Assembly (NCBI GenBank): GCA_015680685.1
Contig: MNCI01037820.1
Coordinates: 891,094-955,093, forward strand
Origin: Gnetum montanum
Taxonomy: Eukaryota > Streptophyta > Gnetopsida > Gnetales > Gnetaceae
Direction of reading: 5' to 3'
DNA: 64,000 nt
Position numbers and translations under genes: made by a program. Of this stretch, positions 55,373 through 64,000 are shown in pieces. The notes beneath the pieces were generated by a model. That model worked only from the letters and a program-made list of their open reading frames with translations, ran no database searches and was not told where the DNA came from. How positions within the stretch are numbered: position 1 is the first letter of the stretch; the number at the start of each line of letters is the position of its first letter.

Positions 55373-57120
55373 ATCCACCTTGTAAGTTCATCACCCAATA
55401 AGTGTTCAAAACGATGGTATGAACTGTTTTTCATTGATTGCTAATGTTTGGTTTTTACCTTTAAGTTGCGATGTTGACACTAAGGTCTTTTGATATGGTA
55501 GGCACTGAGTCCACTTCATCCATCCATCCACCAAAGTCTATGGTTCCTCTTAGCTTGGAAATGTACAGTTCCCTTCCTAATAAGAACTTTAACGAATCGG
55601 TGACTGGGTACTTCTCAAACTAAGGAAGGACTCAAGGTTTGAAAAGGGTGTGACTTTAAGGGAACTTGATGCATTTGTGGTAGCCCTTCTCTTGGGTTCT
55701 TGGATGTTTTATTCTTGAGTTTTCTTGTCATTCCGATGTTACCCAATTCTCAGAAGTTGAGACAATAAAAATAAAAAGTCTTTGCATGGTGTGGTTCTCA
55801 CGCATACAAACACAAAACACAAAAAACAAAAAAATAAAAAAAGTGAGAATTCAAAGCACATCCCTTAGACGAAATAAACTTGGGCTACAAGCACTAGTTA
55901 TGGAACCAAAAACGTTCCCTCTAACTAAGGCCCTTCTCACTTCCCATTCTCTCCTTTGTTTCATCGGAATGGTGGTGGCTCTTGGAGGTGCATTCTTGTT
56001 ACTCCAGTGGATGGTTGGGCCAAGTACATTGATGCGAAGTCACTGGATGTGGTTGGTTTGAGCCCAAAGTTGGAATGAGATTTACCAAGTCACATTAATC
56101 ATAAAATACATAAGGGGGTTGTACACCACCTTGTTCTTGGGATTCCATTCCATCCTCTTCTCTCCACTATTCTCTCCACTGTTCACCTCATTGCCGATTG
56201 TATCATTAGTGTATATTTTGGTAGATACATTGTTTTCCTTTTGGTAAATTCTCATAGTTAATACTTTAACTCTTGTTCCAAAGGACATTCCCAGAGCCTA
56301 CAGACTCTTTGAATATGGATTTGTCAGGGCACTAAGGGCATGAGCCTGCTTTGGGGAGGACCCACTAACATTCCTATTGGGTGTCTTAGTTAAATTCTTT
56401 CCCTTAACATTTTGCAATTAATTTTATTTTGTTCTTTCCATCTTGACATCCACTTAATCGATGTTTTAGTTGTCCCTTTTTATCTATCTTTCTTACTCCT
56501 TTCCTTTCTCCATTCTAACACTATCGGAGGTTCACGATTAGTCATGGGGGTATGGGACCTAATTTTTTTGATTTTCTCCTAGCCCTGAATTTTTTCGATT
56601 TTCTTCCTAACCCCTACACCTTCGGTAGTCACCGTTAATATATTCCCAGATCCATAATCAGCCATACCACAACCCAGCCAATGGACTTACACCGAAGCAA
56701 GGTATAACCACATTGAAATTCATTCACCCTTGCTAATACAAGACTGTGTTGTGTGTGCAGATGACGATCATGCAATAACGAACCAAATCTGGAGAGAGCA
56801 CTTGGAATGGAGCAATATTGAAAGTAGCTATGCAAGGAGCAAAACCGATGATGCTCTTATGGATGGACAATGAAAGGTGCAATCTAGGCATTGGAAGCAA
56901 CAAGACTTTTTCTCTCCTCTTCTCTCTTCTCTTTTCTCTCAACTGCCAAATGAGGCCTGATGTCAATGTAATAAGGTGTTCACCCTTCTTGTCATGAACA
57001 CCAGTTGTTGTGTCTTGTAATAATGATCCGTTCACATGTCATCCCATTAGTTTCATTCCCTCAATAATCCCATACCTACCTGATATCATTGTAATGAACT
57101 TGAGGACGAGTTTTCATTTA
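55373..57120 (+). other. 3' untranslated region of E3
   Basis: No ORF supported. Conserved block at 56,283-56,390 (GAGCCTACAGACTCTTTG, CTGCTTTGGGGAGGACCCAC), the reverse complement of the blocks in the minus-strand elements and so in the same sense relative to the element. CTCTTCTCTC-type tracts at 56,150-56,180 and 56,910-56,940. Confidence 0.55.
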
Positions 57121-57132
57121 GTCATGGGGGTA
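57121..57132 (+). other. Polypurine tract of E3
   Basis: GTCATGGGGGTA immediately before the 3' LTR. Confidence 0.75.
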
Positions 57133-58068
57133 TGATGGGATGTGATATCGCATGAGCCACGATATCGCATCCCTCGCGATATCGCGGTCAGTCGCCATAT
57201 CTATAAATAAGAGGCGGCACTCCCCTTATTCATCATCCTAGGTTAGAAGTAGGGAAACTCTGGTAGATTGATCACTCCATAGGTAGAATATATTCCATGT
57301 GCCCGCAGTAGGAGTCCCCAAGTGAACGAATCTTTATTCGTGCAGCTTTGTACCTGAACGCAAGTTGTGTACGGCAATAAAGACGAGCTTTGTGGATAAA
57401 CCTTGCAATGCATGGAATAGGTTTTATTACATGTTATTTCCTACCTGTTATTTATTACCTAAAGTAGCGCGGTATGAGTATGACTTGATTACGAGTATTT
57501 ATGAATGTGTACAGTTAGTCAAAGAATCGGTTGCTCATCGTGATTAGTCTCTCTCACCCTAAACTCCTAGAACGCAGGATAAGTACGACTTGGTTACGAG
57601 CATTTAAGGATGTGTACGGATAGTCAAGGAACAGATGCTTATCACGTTTAGGCTAGTTAAGTGCCTCAATACGACCACTTCGAGCACGTGCATTACATGT
57701 GGTGATCTCAGTAACGATTAGCGTTTGGTAGCCACAGTTGCATAGTTCAGGGTGTGTACGGTAAGTGGGAGCGGATGCTGATGCTAGGTAACTTAGACTT
57801 AGTGCATTAGTTAGAGTTAGTCTTAGTTTCTCAACCCTTTCCTCGTAGTGCAGAAGACATAAAAATATAAAAGACCATAAAAATCATATACTTCAAACTT
57901 GCTTAACCATACACCATGACACATACAAGTAAGTCTAGGAAGACAACGATTAATTAACCCCAAGTGTTCCATGGGGCGTGTAGGCATTTAGTCTGTGGAG
58001 TTTGACCGGATCGTGTGTGCAACGCTCGTATTCGTATGGTTAAGTGTAGGGATATCTGCCACTCATCA
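57133..58068 (+). repeat. E3 3' LTR
   Basis: TGATGGGATGTGATATCGCA to CTGCCACTCATCA, 936 bp, TATA at 57,201-57,209. Most differences from the 5' LTR are C/T or G/A. Confidence 0.9.
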
Positions 58069-58480
58069 CAGGGTGAGAGAGAGAACATTAATTAACTAAG
58101 GAAAGCATTAAGTAACAGTAATTAACATTAATTAATCTATTTTGAATGTTGCAAGGTTTATGACAAAGTTCATCTTTATTGGCATATACAAGGTGTGCTC
58201 AAGTACACAATGCTCGAATAAATATCTGTTCACTTTATGACTCCTACTGCGAGCACTCAAAAATAATTCTATCTTTGGAAAGGGAAAAAGGTAAGAGTTT
58301 GGGTAAGGGACTAAGACTAACTATGCAAACCAAGTGTGTCTGCCTCTTATTTATAGGCAACGAGGCAGGCCCTGATATCGCGTACACAATATCATGTGGA
58401 AGGCTATGATATTACCTACCTGATATCATGGATGCGATATTGCATACTCGATATCACAGATGCGATATCGTGGCTCATCA
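58069..58480 (-). repeat. E2 right LTR, second segment
   Basis: CAGGGTGAGAGAGAGAAC to ATCGTGGCTCATCA, collinear with 43,108-43,496. Minus TATA at 58,348-58,356. Confidence 0.9.
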
Positions 58481-59097
58481 CTCATGTACTACTTCTGGGA
58501 TTACCAAGCATATATTACATGACTGCTCCTAGATACGCTACTAGGCTACCAAGTAGTTACACTTAAATGTTCATGATTAAGTCGTACTCATTTCACAATT
58601 AACAACAGGAATAGTAAATGATGGTAAAGAAATATTAATTAAGAAAATAATAAATAATAATAATTATTAAACAATTAAAACTAAGTGAATGCTGCAATGA
58701 TGGAGTAATCTCAATCTTTATTATCGTCCATGTGCATGTCCAAGCATGTCACACTCGATAAAAGATTTCATATAATTACAATCATCACACTGCAGGCATG
58801 CACTGAGGAAAGGGTTGAGATGAACTAAAAATGAACAAAAAGAATCTACTCCTATACTTACTTTCCTCCCCCTTCCTATGCACCTAAATGTGGTATTTAT
58901 AGGCTTACACAGGAACCACGATATCGTGTATCCAATATTGTTACCCAGGCTGTGATATCGCATACCCAATATCACAGGTCCGATATCGAGGGTCCAATAT
59001 CAAGGGTTCAATGTCAAGGGTTCGATATCAGCACCTGGTTATCAAGGGTCTGATGTCAAGATTCTGATATCAGCACTTGACAAACCATGATTCATCA
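58481..59097 (-). repeat. E1 right LTR, second segment
   Basis: CTCATGTACTACTTCTGGGA to CATGATTCATCA, collinear with 37,589-38,162. Minus TATA at 58,894-58,902. Confidence 0.9.
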
Positions 59098-59761
59098 TCA
59101 TTGTCTAAGGTGTAAATCGAAATATAACCATCTAGAGGGATTATATGTTTTACTATTGACATAGAAAATAAAATATTGAATATATTAACTAATATTAAAT
59201 AATTACACAAGCATACCATACATAGAATAATCAAAGCATACTACAAGTTTAGTGTAGAACTTTCATTTGGATTAATGGTAAGGTGCTTGATTCTAAAATC
59301 AAAGTTCTAAGTTCAGGCTTGGATGTAACAACTTAAAGAGCTTAGGTTTTTGGTCATCCACCAACCCTCTTGGGACCCTACTTGGTGGGATGAGCATTGT
59401 GGAATTAGGTGATGATCCTTTATCCGATAAGCCCAATGTAAAACCCCATGTGTCAATGACCCATCTAGTACCCAATACCTACTTACTCAAAACTCTAACA
59501 AAATAGGTAATGCACATATGCTTAAAATAAATTAAAATGCCAAATAAATCTTACAAGGTAAACAACTCAACTATCTAAATAAGCCCAAAACACACATCAC
59601 CACCAAAGCGTATCCTAATTAAAAGGTACAATCATATAACATAGGTTAGATAAACAATTCATCAAAGGTTCAAGCCACAAAGCATCCTAGCTAGGAGGGG
59701 TATCTAGAACTAAGGTGTTACACCTACAATCCACTATAGTTGAAAGCGTATGTACCACATT
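59098..59761. other. Host interval right of E1, with tRNA-like sequence
   Basis: Continues the 29,621-37,150 interval. 59,255-59,335 (plus) has an A-box-like TGGATTAATGG and a B-box-like AGTTCAGGCTT with TTGATT/AAAG/TCTAAGTT spacing words also present at 35,045-35,118, so it may be another tRNA-derived SINE relic. No ORF supported. Confidence 0.4.
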
Positions 59762-60440
59762 GATGAGCAGTGAAGGTATTCCAACACTTTACCATACAAG
59801 TCACAAGTGTTTGTGCATGACCAGATCATGATTCGTAGATAGACAATGTAATTATGCTAGTAATTGATGTTAAGTTCAAGATCACTTTCTTCCCACTTCG
59901 AATTAGTGAAGTTCGAGTGTACAATTTAACTCTTGGCGAGGCATATGATTAGTTAATGTTGTGAGGCTCTTAGTGCTCCTAATGGTAAACATAGTTAAAG
60001 ATAAAATTCTAAATGTAATGAACTAGGAAAACATGAATCTATCTTAGCCTAATGCGATGGATATCTAGTCTTGGCCTAGTGCATAGGCCTTGGACTCATG
60101 TAGTTATCACAAGGATTACCAAGTGGTATTACTACTGAGTGAATTAAGCAACACCACTAGTAGGTTACCAAATAACTATACTTAGTGCTTGAAACCAATT
60201 ATATCCATTTCTCTTACTAATAACATGTAAAATAAAGTGCTTGAAATGTAAACGATTAACTAGGAAAGTAAGAAAATTATTCTAAATACACAAATAGAAA
60301 CCTAAGTAGATGTTGCAATGATGAAAATCAATCTCAATCGTTATTGCCAGTCATGAACTATGTCCAAGTACAATTCACTTGAATAATGACACCAAGCATT
60401 GTTTGGTCATGTTGGTGACGGTAGTTTATTTATATGATCC
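59762..60440 (-). repeat. Diverged LTR remnant of the TGATGAG family
   Basis: TGATGAGCAGTGAAGGTATT, then ACCATACAAGTCACAAG, TTCTTCCCACTTCGAATTAG, GGATTACCAAGTGG and GTCCAAGTACAATTCACTTG follow the order of the C2/E1 LTR words, but with low identity. TATA-like (minus) at about 60,430. The U3 end is missing. No partner LTR in the window. Confidence 0.55.
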
Positions 60441-60793
60441 TTTAAGTCTACATAAATGTAATAAAATTGAAGTTGAAATTTTTTTACTTACATTGATGAG
60501 ATCCCTTGGATCTATGGAACTAATTCCTTTTTAAAGATTTTTTTAAAATAAAATTTCATTTTCAATTGTAAATTTTAATTCAAAATTTGTAAGTAAAATG
60601 AAGCTTTCCAAAGTATATATATATATAAAACCTAAATTTCAACCATAAAAATAATTAATTATCATTTTCAAGTGTGCAAGGCTGAAGTAAATGTGCATTT
60701 CCTATGCAATGGCAAAACATAATACAAAATGTAAGTAATGACAGTCTTCTGTGCATCCCTAAACATTGGTACTACACTTGCCTACGGCCTAGT
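60441..60793. other. AT-rich spacer before element B
   Basis: Contains (TA)n at about 60,617-60,629. No gene seen. Confidence 0.5.
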
Positions 60794-61366
60794 GTACCGC
60801 CTAAAATTGTCGGTCTCTGGCTGGAAGGAAAACAGAGGCCGTGAGATCGCAGGGCGAGCACAGATGACCTTGCCTTCGCCTGAGGGCGAGCTGGAATGCA
60901 CAAAGGCAGAGTACCTTGGGTGGTCCACACGCGGATCAGACAAGGATTTCCCCGCGCGTACGCAAAGTGCTATATGCTGGGTTGTGCATAAACGATGTAG
61001 CAAGCGTAAACAAAGCGTAAACAACGTAAAATAGATGCAAACAGAGCGTGAGCGTAAACAGGCATAAACAGAATGCGTGCGCCAAGTTGACGTAAAACTG
61101 TAAACAATCTTATGCAACAAATGTAAACAATGGTATTACAGAGTCAAAGTACAGTGCACCGGTCTAACGCAGTCGTGAGGGAACACAAGGCGGACGAAAA
61201 GCCCCGGCGTATGCAAGAATGACTCGGCTGGTTCCGCAAGGCAGGCGGAGCGTAGAGACTATGTGTATGGTGTACAGGGCTCTCCAGCGTAAGAGGGTTT
61301 CAGCTCTTGTGTGCAGCGTAAATGTTCTCTGGTATGCTCCGGGATTTTGCCAACCGACCTCGGTGA

Positions 61367-61541
61367 AGTGGAAAATGGGGGTTTATATACAGGTTGTTAC
61401 GCTAGACTCGGGTTAGGCGACACGTGGCGCNAGATGTAACATTTTGTACATTTGTAAAGTGTATGCACTCGGTCAATGGGCCACGTGTCGCTTAACCCGA
61501 GTCTAGCGTAACAACCTGTATATAAACCCCCATTTTCCACT
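61367..61541. repeat. Inverted repeat, 64-bp arms, 47-base spacer, bordered by Ns
   Basis: The left arm (61,367-61,430) and right arm (61,478-61,541) are reverse complements with about two mismatches. Each carries the promoter word GTATATAAAC, in opposite directions. Single Ns sit at 61,431 and 61,542, exactly at the end of each arm. It may be real or an assembly artefact. Confidence 0.9.
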
Positions 61542-61554
61542 NCGGATGCAGGGC

Positions 61555-61830
61555 ATATACACTGGCAGATGCAGGGCGTATACGCTGGTGAATGCTGGGC
61601 ATATACACTGGTCGTACACGTCGAAGGATGCCCACTTGCTTCAATCCTTGCTCTTTGGTGTTGTCTTCATGCTGTCATTGGAGATCTTGTCATCGAGCGT
61701 ATGCATCGGTAGTACCCGGGCGTACACGCTGGAGTGCCGGGCGTATACGCTGTAGAGTGCCAGGCGTATACGCTGGGTGTATACGCTAGGCGTATACGCT
61801 GTAGGTGTGAACTTGGGCGTATACGCTGGC
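61555..61830. repeat. Array of the palindrome GCGTATACGC
   Basis: Exact copies at 61,576, 61,741, 61,764, 61,790 and 61,817, plus one-base variants (GCATATACAC, GCGTACACGC, GTGTATACGC) in between. Usually followed by TGG or TG. Lies in U3 upstream of the TATA box on the minus strand. Confidence 0.85.
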
Positions 61831-62989
61831 GCAACATACTTAGTGAAAACCAAGTATTTCAAGCCCCAAGATTGCCATGTATGACATTTCATGTAGTTGA
61901 GGTCGTCCGTGGGTCTCAGGGTCCTTCTTTGGTGTCGGACAAGTACTGAGCGCCAAATTTTGTGGTGTTTCATTGGCCCCTCTTTGTTGACGCTTAGAGG
62001 AATCGACCCAAGAAGCGTCGACAAAGAAGTGCAAAACACCACAAGCAACTTGATAAAGACATTGCCTGCTGCCACTCGACGAGACGTCATCGCACCGTGT
62101 TCAATAGTACATGGGATCGGGAAAGTGACATTTGTAGCTGGTAGGAGGATAGAGATCGTGGGAATTGGTGACTGCTCAAGGAATTGTGTCGTGGACAGGA
62201 GATGCTTGGGTATGTGGCATGCTGATCCTTGCCAATAGCCAATGTTTTAGCAGACTCGGAGTTCAGACATGCAATGTGCGTCCTTTGGCGGAACAGGACC
62301 CTCGGTTAGTTTTCAAGAGAACCTGTTGACGGGGCCAAAGCCACGGGAGGATGTGTTATATTTTTGGAGAATAGGGCCCATGTTTAGTGTTCAGGGGAAC
62401 CTGTTGGCGGGGAGCCAAAGCCATGCAACAGGATGTTTCTTGACTATTTTGGACATGAGTGCTTGGTTTTGAGACGACTGTCTTCCCGCCTGGGGCTTAT
62501 ATGGGAAGTGCCCGGGGTCTCATTTTTTTTTTGGAGGAAAAATTTGCTTAGCCTTTGTACTCATGCGCAGGTGCTATGCTGCGTGTTGCAGCTGCTTTAA
62601 AGCAATACAGTGTTTTAAATGTACTGGGTGTGTCAAGGGGATGCCGGGATAAAGTGTGTTAGCAAATGGATAGGGAATTTAGTCGATGAATGGGGATGTA
62701 CTAGTGAATGGTTTGATTTAGTCCTGCCAGGTATGCTGCAAGCATTGTCTTATCTTGCTGTTTACGACGAAGTGCATCTTTGTACGAAACTTCCGGGTGT
62801 CATCCTGCAAACGTAACACCAAGGAGACAAGAAAACCGTGAGCGAATAGACGAGCTTAGACTTACATGGCGGCCGATGGCGCAGAGGTGCTGAAGGACGG
62901 TAGGCACTGTATGTAGATGACAGCAATATTGATAAGGGCGATTGATGGCGAGCGATACAGTAAAGCTGATGGATGATCATGGTGGCAGA

Positions 62990-63345
62990 TTGATGTGCCG
63001 GATGTGAACTTGCTAGTTTATAGTCTTGGCGGACTATCATGGGTTAGTTTTATGTCATAACCCGTTGGACATTGCCTATTTAGCGTCGTGGCAGACGCCA
63101 CATTGCCAGCTTTCAGTCTTAGCAGACTGTGAAGAGGCTAACTAGTTTATAGTCTTAGCGGACTCTAATGGTTGTGACGGTGGCAGTTTACTATCATGCC
63201 AGACGGATTCTAGTTTATTGTCCTTGCGGACGTTGTGATATTAGTTTTAAGTCATAATCCAGGACTATTCTGTGGTATCAGTTTATCGTCATGATTCCAA
63301 GACGAGCTGTGGTATCAGTTTATAGTCGTAATTCCAGGACTTACA
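62990..63345. repeat. GTC...GAC module and short 38-bp array of element B
   Basis: Counterpart of 1,195-1,926: units such as AGTTTATAGTCTTGGCGGAC at about 63,014, and three 38-bp-type units ending CCAGGACT at 63,240-63,345. Confidence 0.75.
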
Positions 63346-63362
63346 CGTACCTGAACTTATAC

Positions 63363-64000
63363 TTAAACGTAGAACGGTTTTAGATACAGGTGATTGGTTG
63401 GATTGGCAAGCTCGTTCCCTTCCATGTCGGCTAGCTTGAATGCACCATTATCGAATGCTTTGATGACCACGTAAGGCCATTCCCAGTTGGCTGAGAATTT
63501 GTTTGGGTGTTCATGAACAGCCTTGAGCATGAGGTATCCTTCTTTGATTGGGCGCTTGTTGATGTCATGCCGATGTCACCGTCGTTGTTGCTTTTGATAC
63601 CATTCGATCTGGTCGAGCGCGCGTACGTGTTCCTCTTCCGCCGAATCGAGGTTAGTGATACGGAGATTATTGTTTTGCTCGTCGTCGAGGAGTCCAGAGA
63701 GTGTGATCCTTAACAATGGTACCTGTAATTCCATAGGTAAAATAGCTTCTGAACCGTAAACAAGACTATATGGCGTTTTACCTATCGACGTTCAGTGTGT
63801 AGTGCGGTATGCCCATAATGCGTACATTAATTGCTCGTGCCATTTCCTTTTGCTCTAGCTTAGCATTTTCTTAAGTATTGTAATGATCGTCTTATTTGTT
63901 GCTTCTGCTTGCCCATTTCTCTGAGGATAGTAAGGGGAGGAAAACGAGTGTTTGATCCCCAGACTGTCGCAAAAATTTTTTGTTTCGGCACTGCTAAATT
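63363..64000 (-). pseudogene. Integrase C-terminal part of element B
   Basis: The minus frame from the window end reads SSPYYPQRNGQAEATNK (third catalytic residue intact), KWHEQLMYALWAYRTTH, KTPYSLVYGSEAILPMELQV and DQIEWYQKQ, then the GPY-like segment FSANWEWPYVVIKAFDNGAF and the end KPFYV-stop at 63,363-63,365. Stops near 63,857, 63,800 and 63,575 (TAG, TGA, TGA). More complete than the same stretch in element A. RNase H and RT lie beyond the window. Confidence 0.85.

Larger units (their letters stand above)
50879..58068 (+). mobile_element. E3: gag-PR LTR retrotransposon, plus orientation, inserted in the E2 LTR
   Basis: LTRs 50,879-51,826 and 57,133-58,068; perfect target duplication CAGGG (50,874-50,878 and 58,069-58,073). 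tRNA-Asp-type primer site, gag, protease, no RT, RNase H or integrase, then 2.1 kb of untranslated sequence and polypurine tract. It must be younger than E2, which is younger than E1. Confidence 0.9.
42703..58480 (-). mobile_element. E2: gag-PR-IN LTR retrotransposon lacking RT, inserted in the E1 LTR
   Basis: LTRs 42,703-43,496 and 50,435-50,878 plus 58,069-58,480. Target duplication CTCAT (42,698-42,702 and 58,481-58,485) is perfect. Minus-strand order: primer site, gag, protease, integrase, long untranslated region, polypurine tract. S1 and E3 are nested in it. RT and both RNase H domains are absent, so it was nonautonomous or was deleted later. Confidence 0.85.
37151..59097 (-). mobile_element. 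E1: gag-only LTR retrotransposon, host of the nested stack
   Basis: LTRs at 37,260-38,162 and 42,370-42,702 plus 58,481-59,097 (split by E2). Internal region 38,163-42,369 carries gag and ORF2 remnants only. The left end has an extra inverted LTR-end fragment (37,151-37,259). Outside it, CCATT (37,146-37,150) and TCATT (59,098-59,102) look like a target duplication with one C/T change. Element direction is minus. Confidence 0.75.
60794..62815 (-). repeat. 3' LTR of element B
   Basis: U5 end TGTACCGCCTAAAATTGTCG; TAAAC-rich region 60,985-61,075; minus TATA GTATATAAAC at 61,381-61,390; inverted repeat 61,367-61,541; palindrome array 61,555-61,830; U3 from 61,969 matching window positions 1 to about 1,000. 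The right edge is estimated. About 2.0 kb, larger than the other family's LTRs. Confidence 0.65.
60794..64000 (-). mobile_element. Element B: second copy of the element A family (partial)
   Basis: 3' LTR (60,794 to about 62,815), repeat-bearing 3' UTR (62,990-63,340) and the C-terminal part of integrase (63,363 to the window end). The order and words match 1-2,650 of element A. It is more GC-rich than copy A, which has more A/T at the same sites, so B looks less decayed. Confidence 0.8.

Noticed and set aside
61546-61789. Overlapping plus-strand ORFs near 61,550-61,800
   Set aside because: Produced by the GCGTATACGC array.

Overview
This 64 kb window is plant nuclear DNA made almost entirely of nested, decaying LTR retrotransposons. 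The plant diagnosis rests on Ty3/gypsy Tat/Ogre-type pol with two RNase H domains, primer sites complementary to plant tRNA-Asp, a plant-type nuclear tRNA-His, and AT-rich GT-AG introns. N runs at 27,690-27,766 and single Ns at 53,960, 61,431 and 61,542 indicate a draft assembly. The species cannot be named from the sequence; a seed plant with a large, repeat-rich genome is the natural reading. No intact host protein gene was found.

Layout. Element A (about 1-23,986, minus strand) is a giant Ogre/Tat-like element: part of its 3' LTR, a repeat-rich 3' UTR, integrase, aRNase H, gRNase H and RT (1,942-5,428). A 6.2 kb PR-RT interval then begins with a good splice acceptor and carries, on the opposite strand, a decayed multi-exon gene (7,299-10,967). 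Protease, gag and the truncated 5' LTR follow. A second family, with LTRs running TGATGA...TCATCA and a tRNA-Asp primer site, supplies most of the rest. TR1 (12,894-19,572) sits inside element A, and its two LTRs each contain a 72-nt tRNA-His gene. C2 (23,987-29,620) abuts element A. At 37,151-59,097 there is a stack: E1 holds E2 (42,703-58,480) in one LTR, E2 holds E3 (50,879-58,068, plus strand) in one of its own LTRs, and E2 also holds solo LTR S1 (43,659-44,503). 5-bp target duplications support most of these steps. A low-repeat AT-rich interval (29,621-37,150, continuing at 59,098) is the old host sequence. Element B (60,794 to the window end) is a second copy of the element A family.

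How the parts relate. TR1, C2 and E1 keep gag but no pol (TR-GAG-like). E2 keeps gag, protease and integrase but lost RT/RNase H. E3 keeps gag and protease only. All therefore needed an autonomous relative in trans. They share LTR ends, primer site, polypurine tract and a conserved noncoding block in the 3' untranslated region. Every protein-coding region has stops or frameshifts, so I read them as relics.

The most unusual things are (1) tRNA-His genes carried inside the U3 of a retrotransposon LTR, (2) an intron-containing gene, probably related to FCP1/NLI-interacting-factor phosphatases, lying antisense in the PR-RT interval of an Ogre-like element, (3) arrays of short perfect palindromes in the U3 regions of two element families, and (4) the datable nested stack. 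Coordinates were counted by eye and may be off by a few bases.
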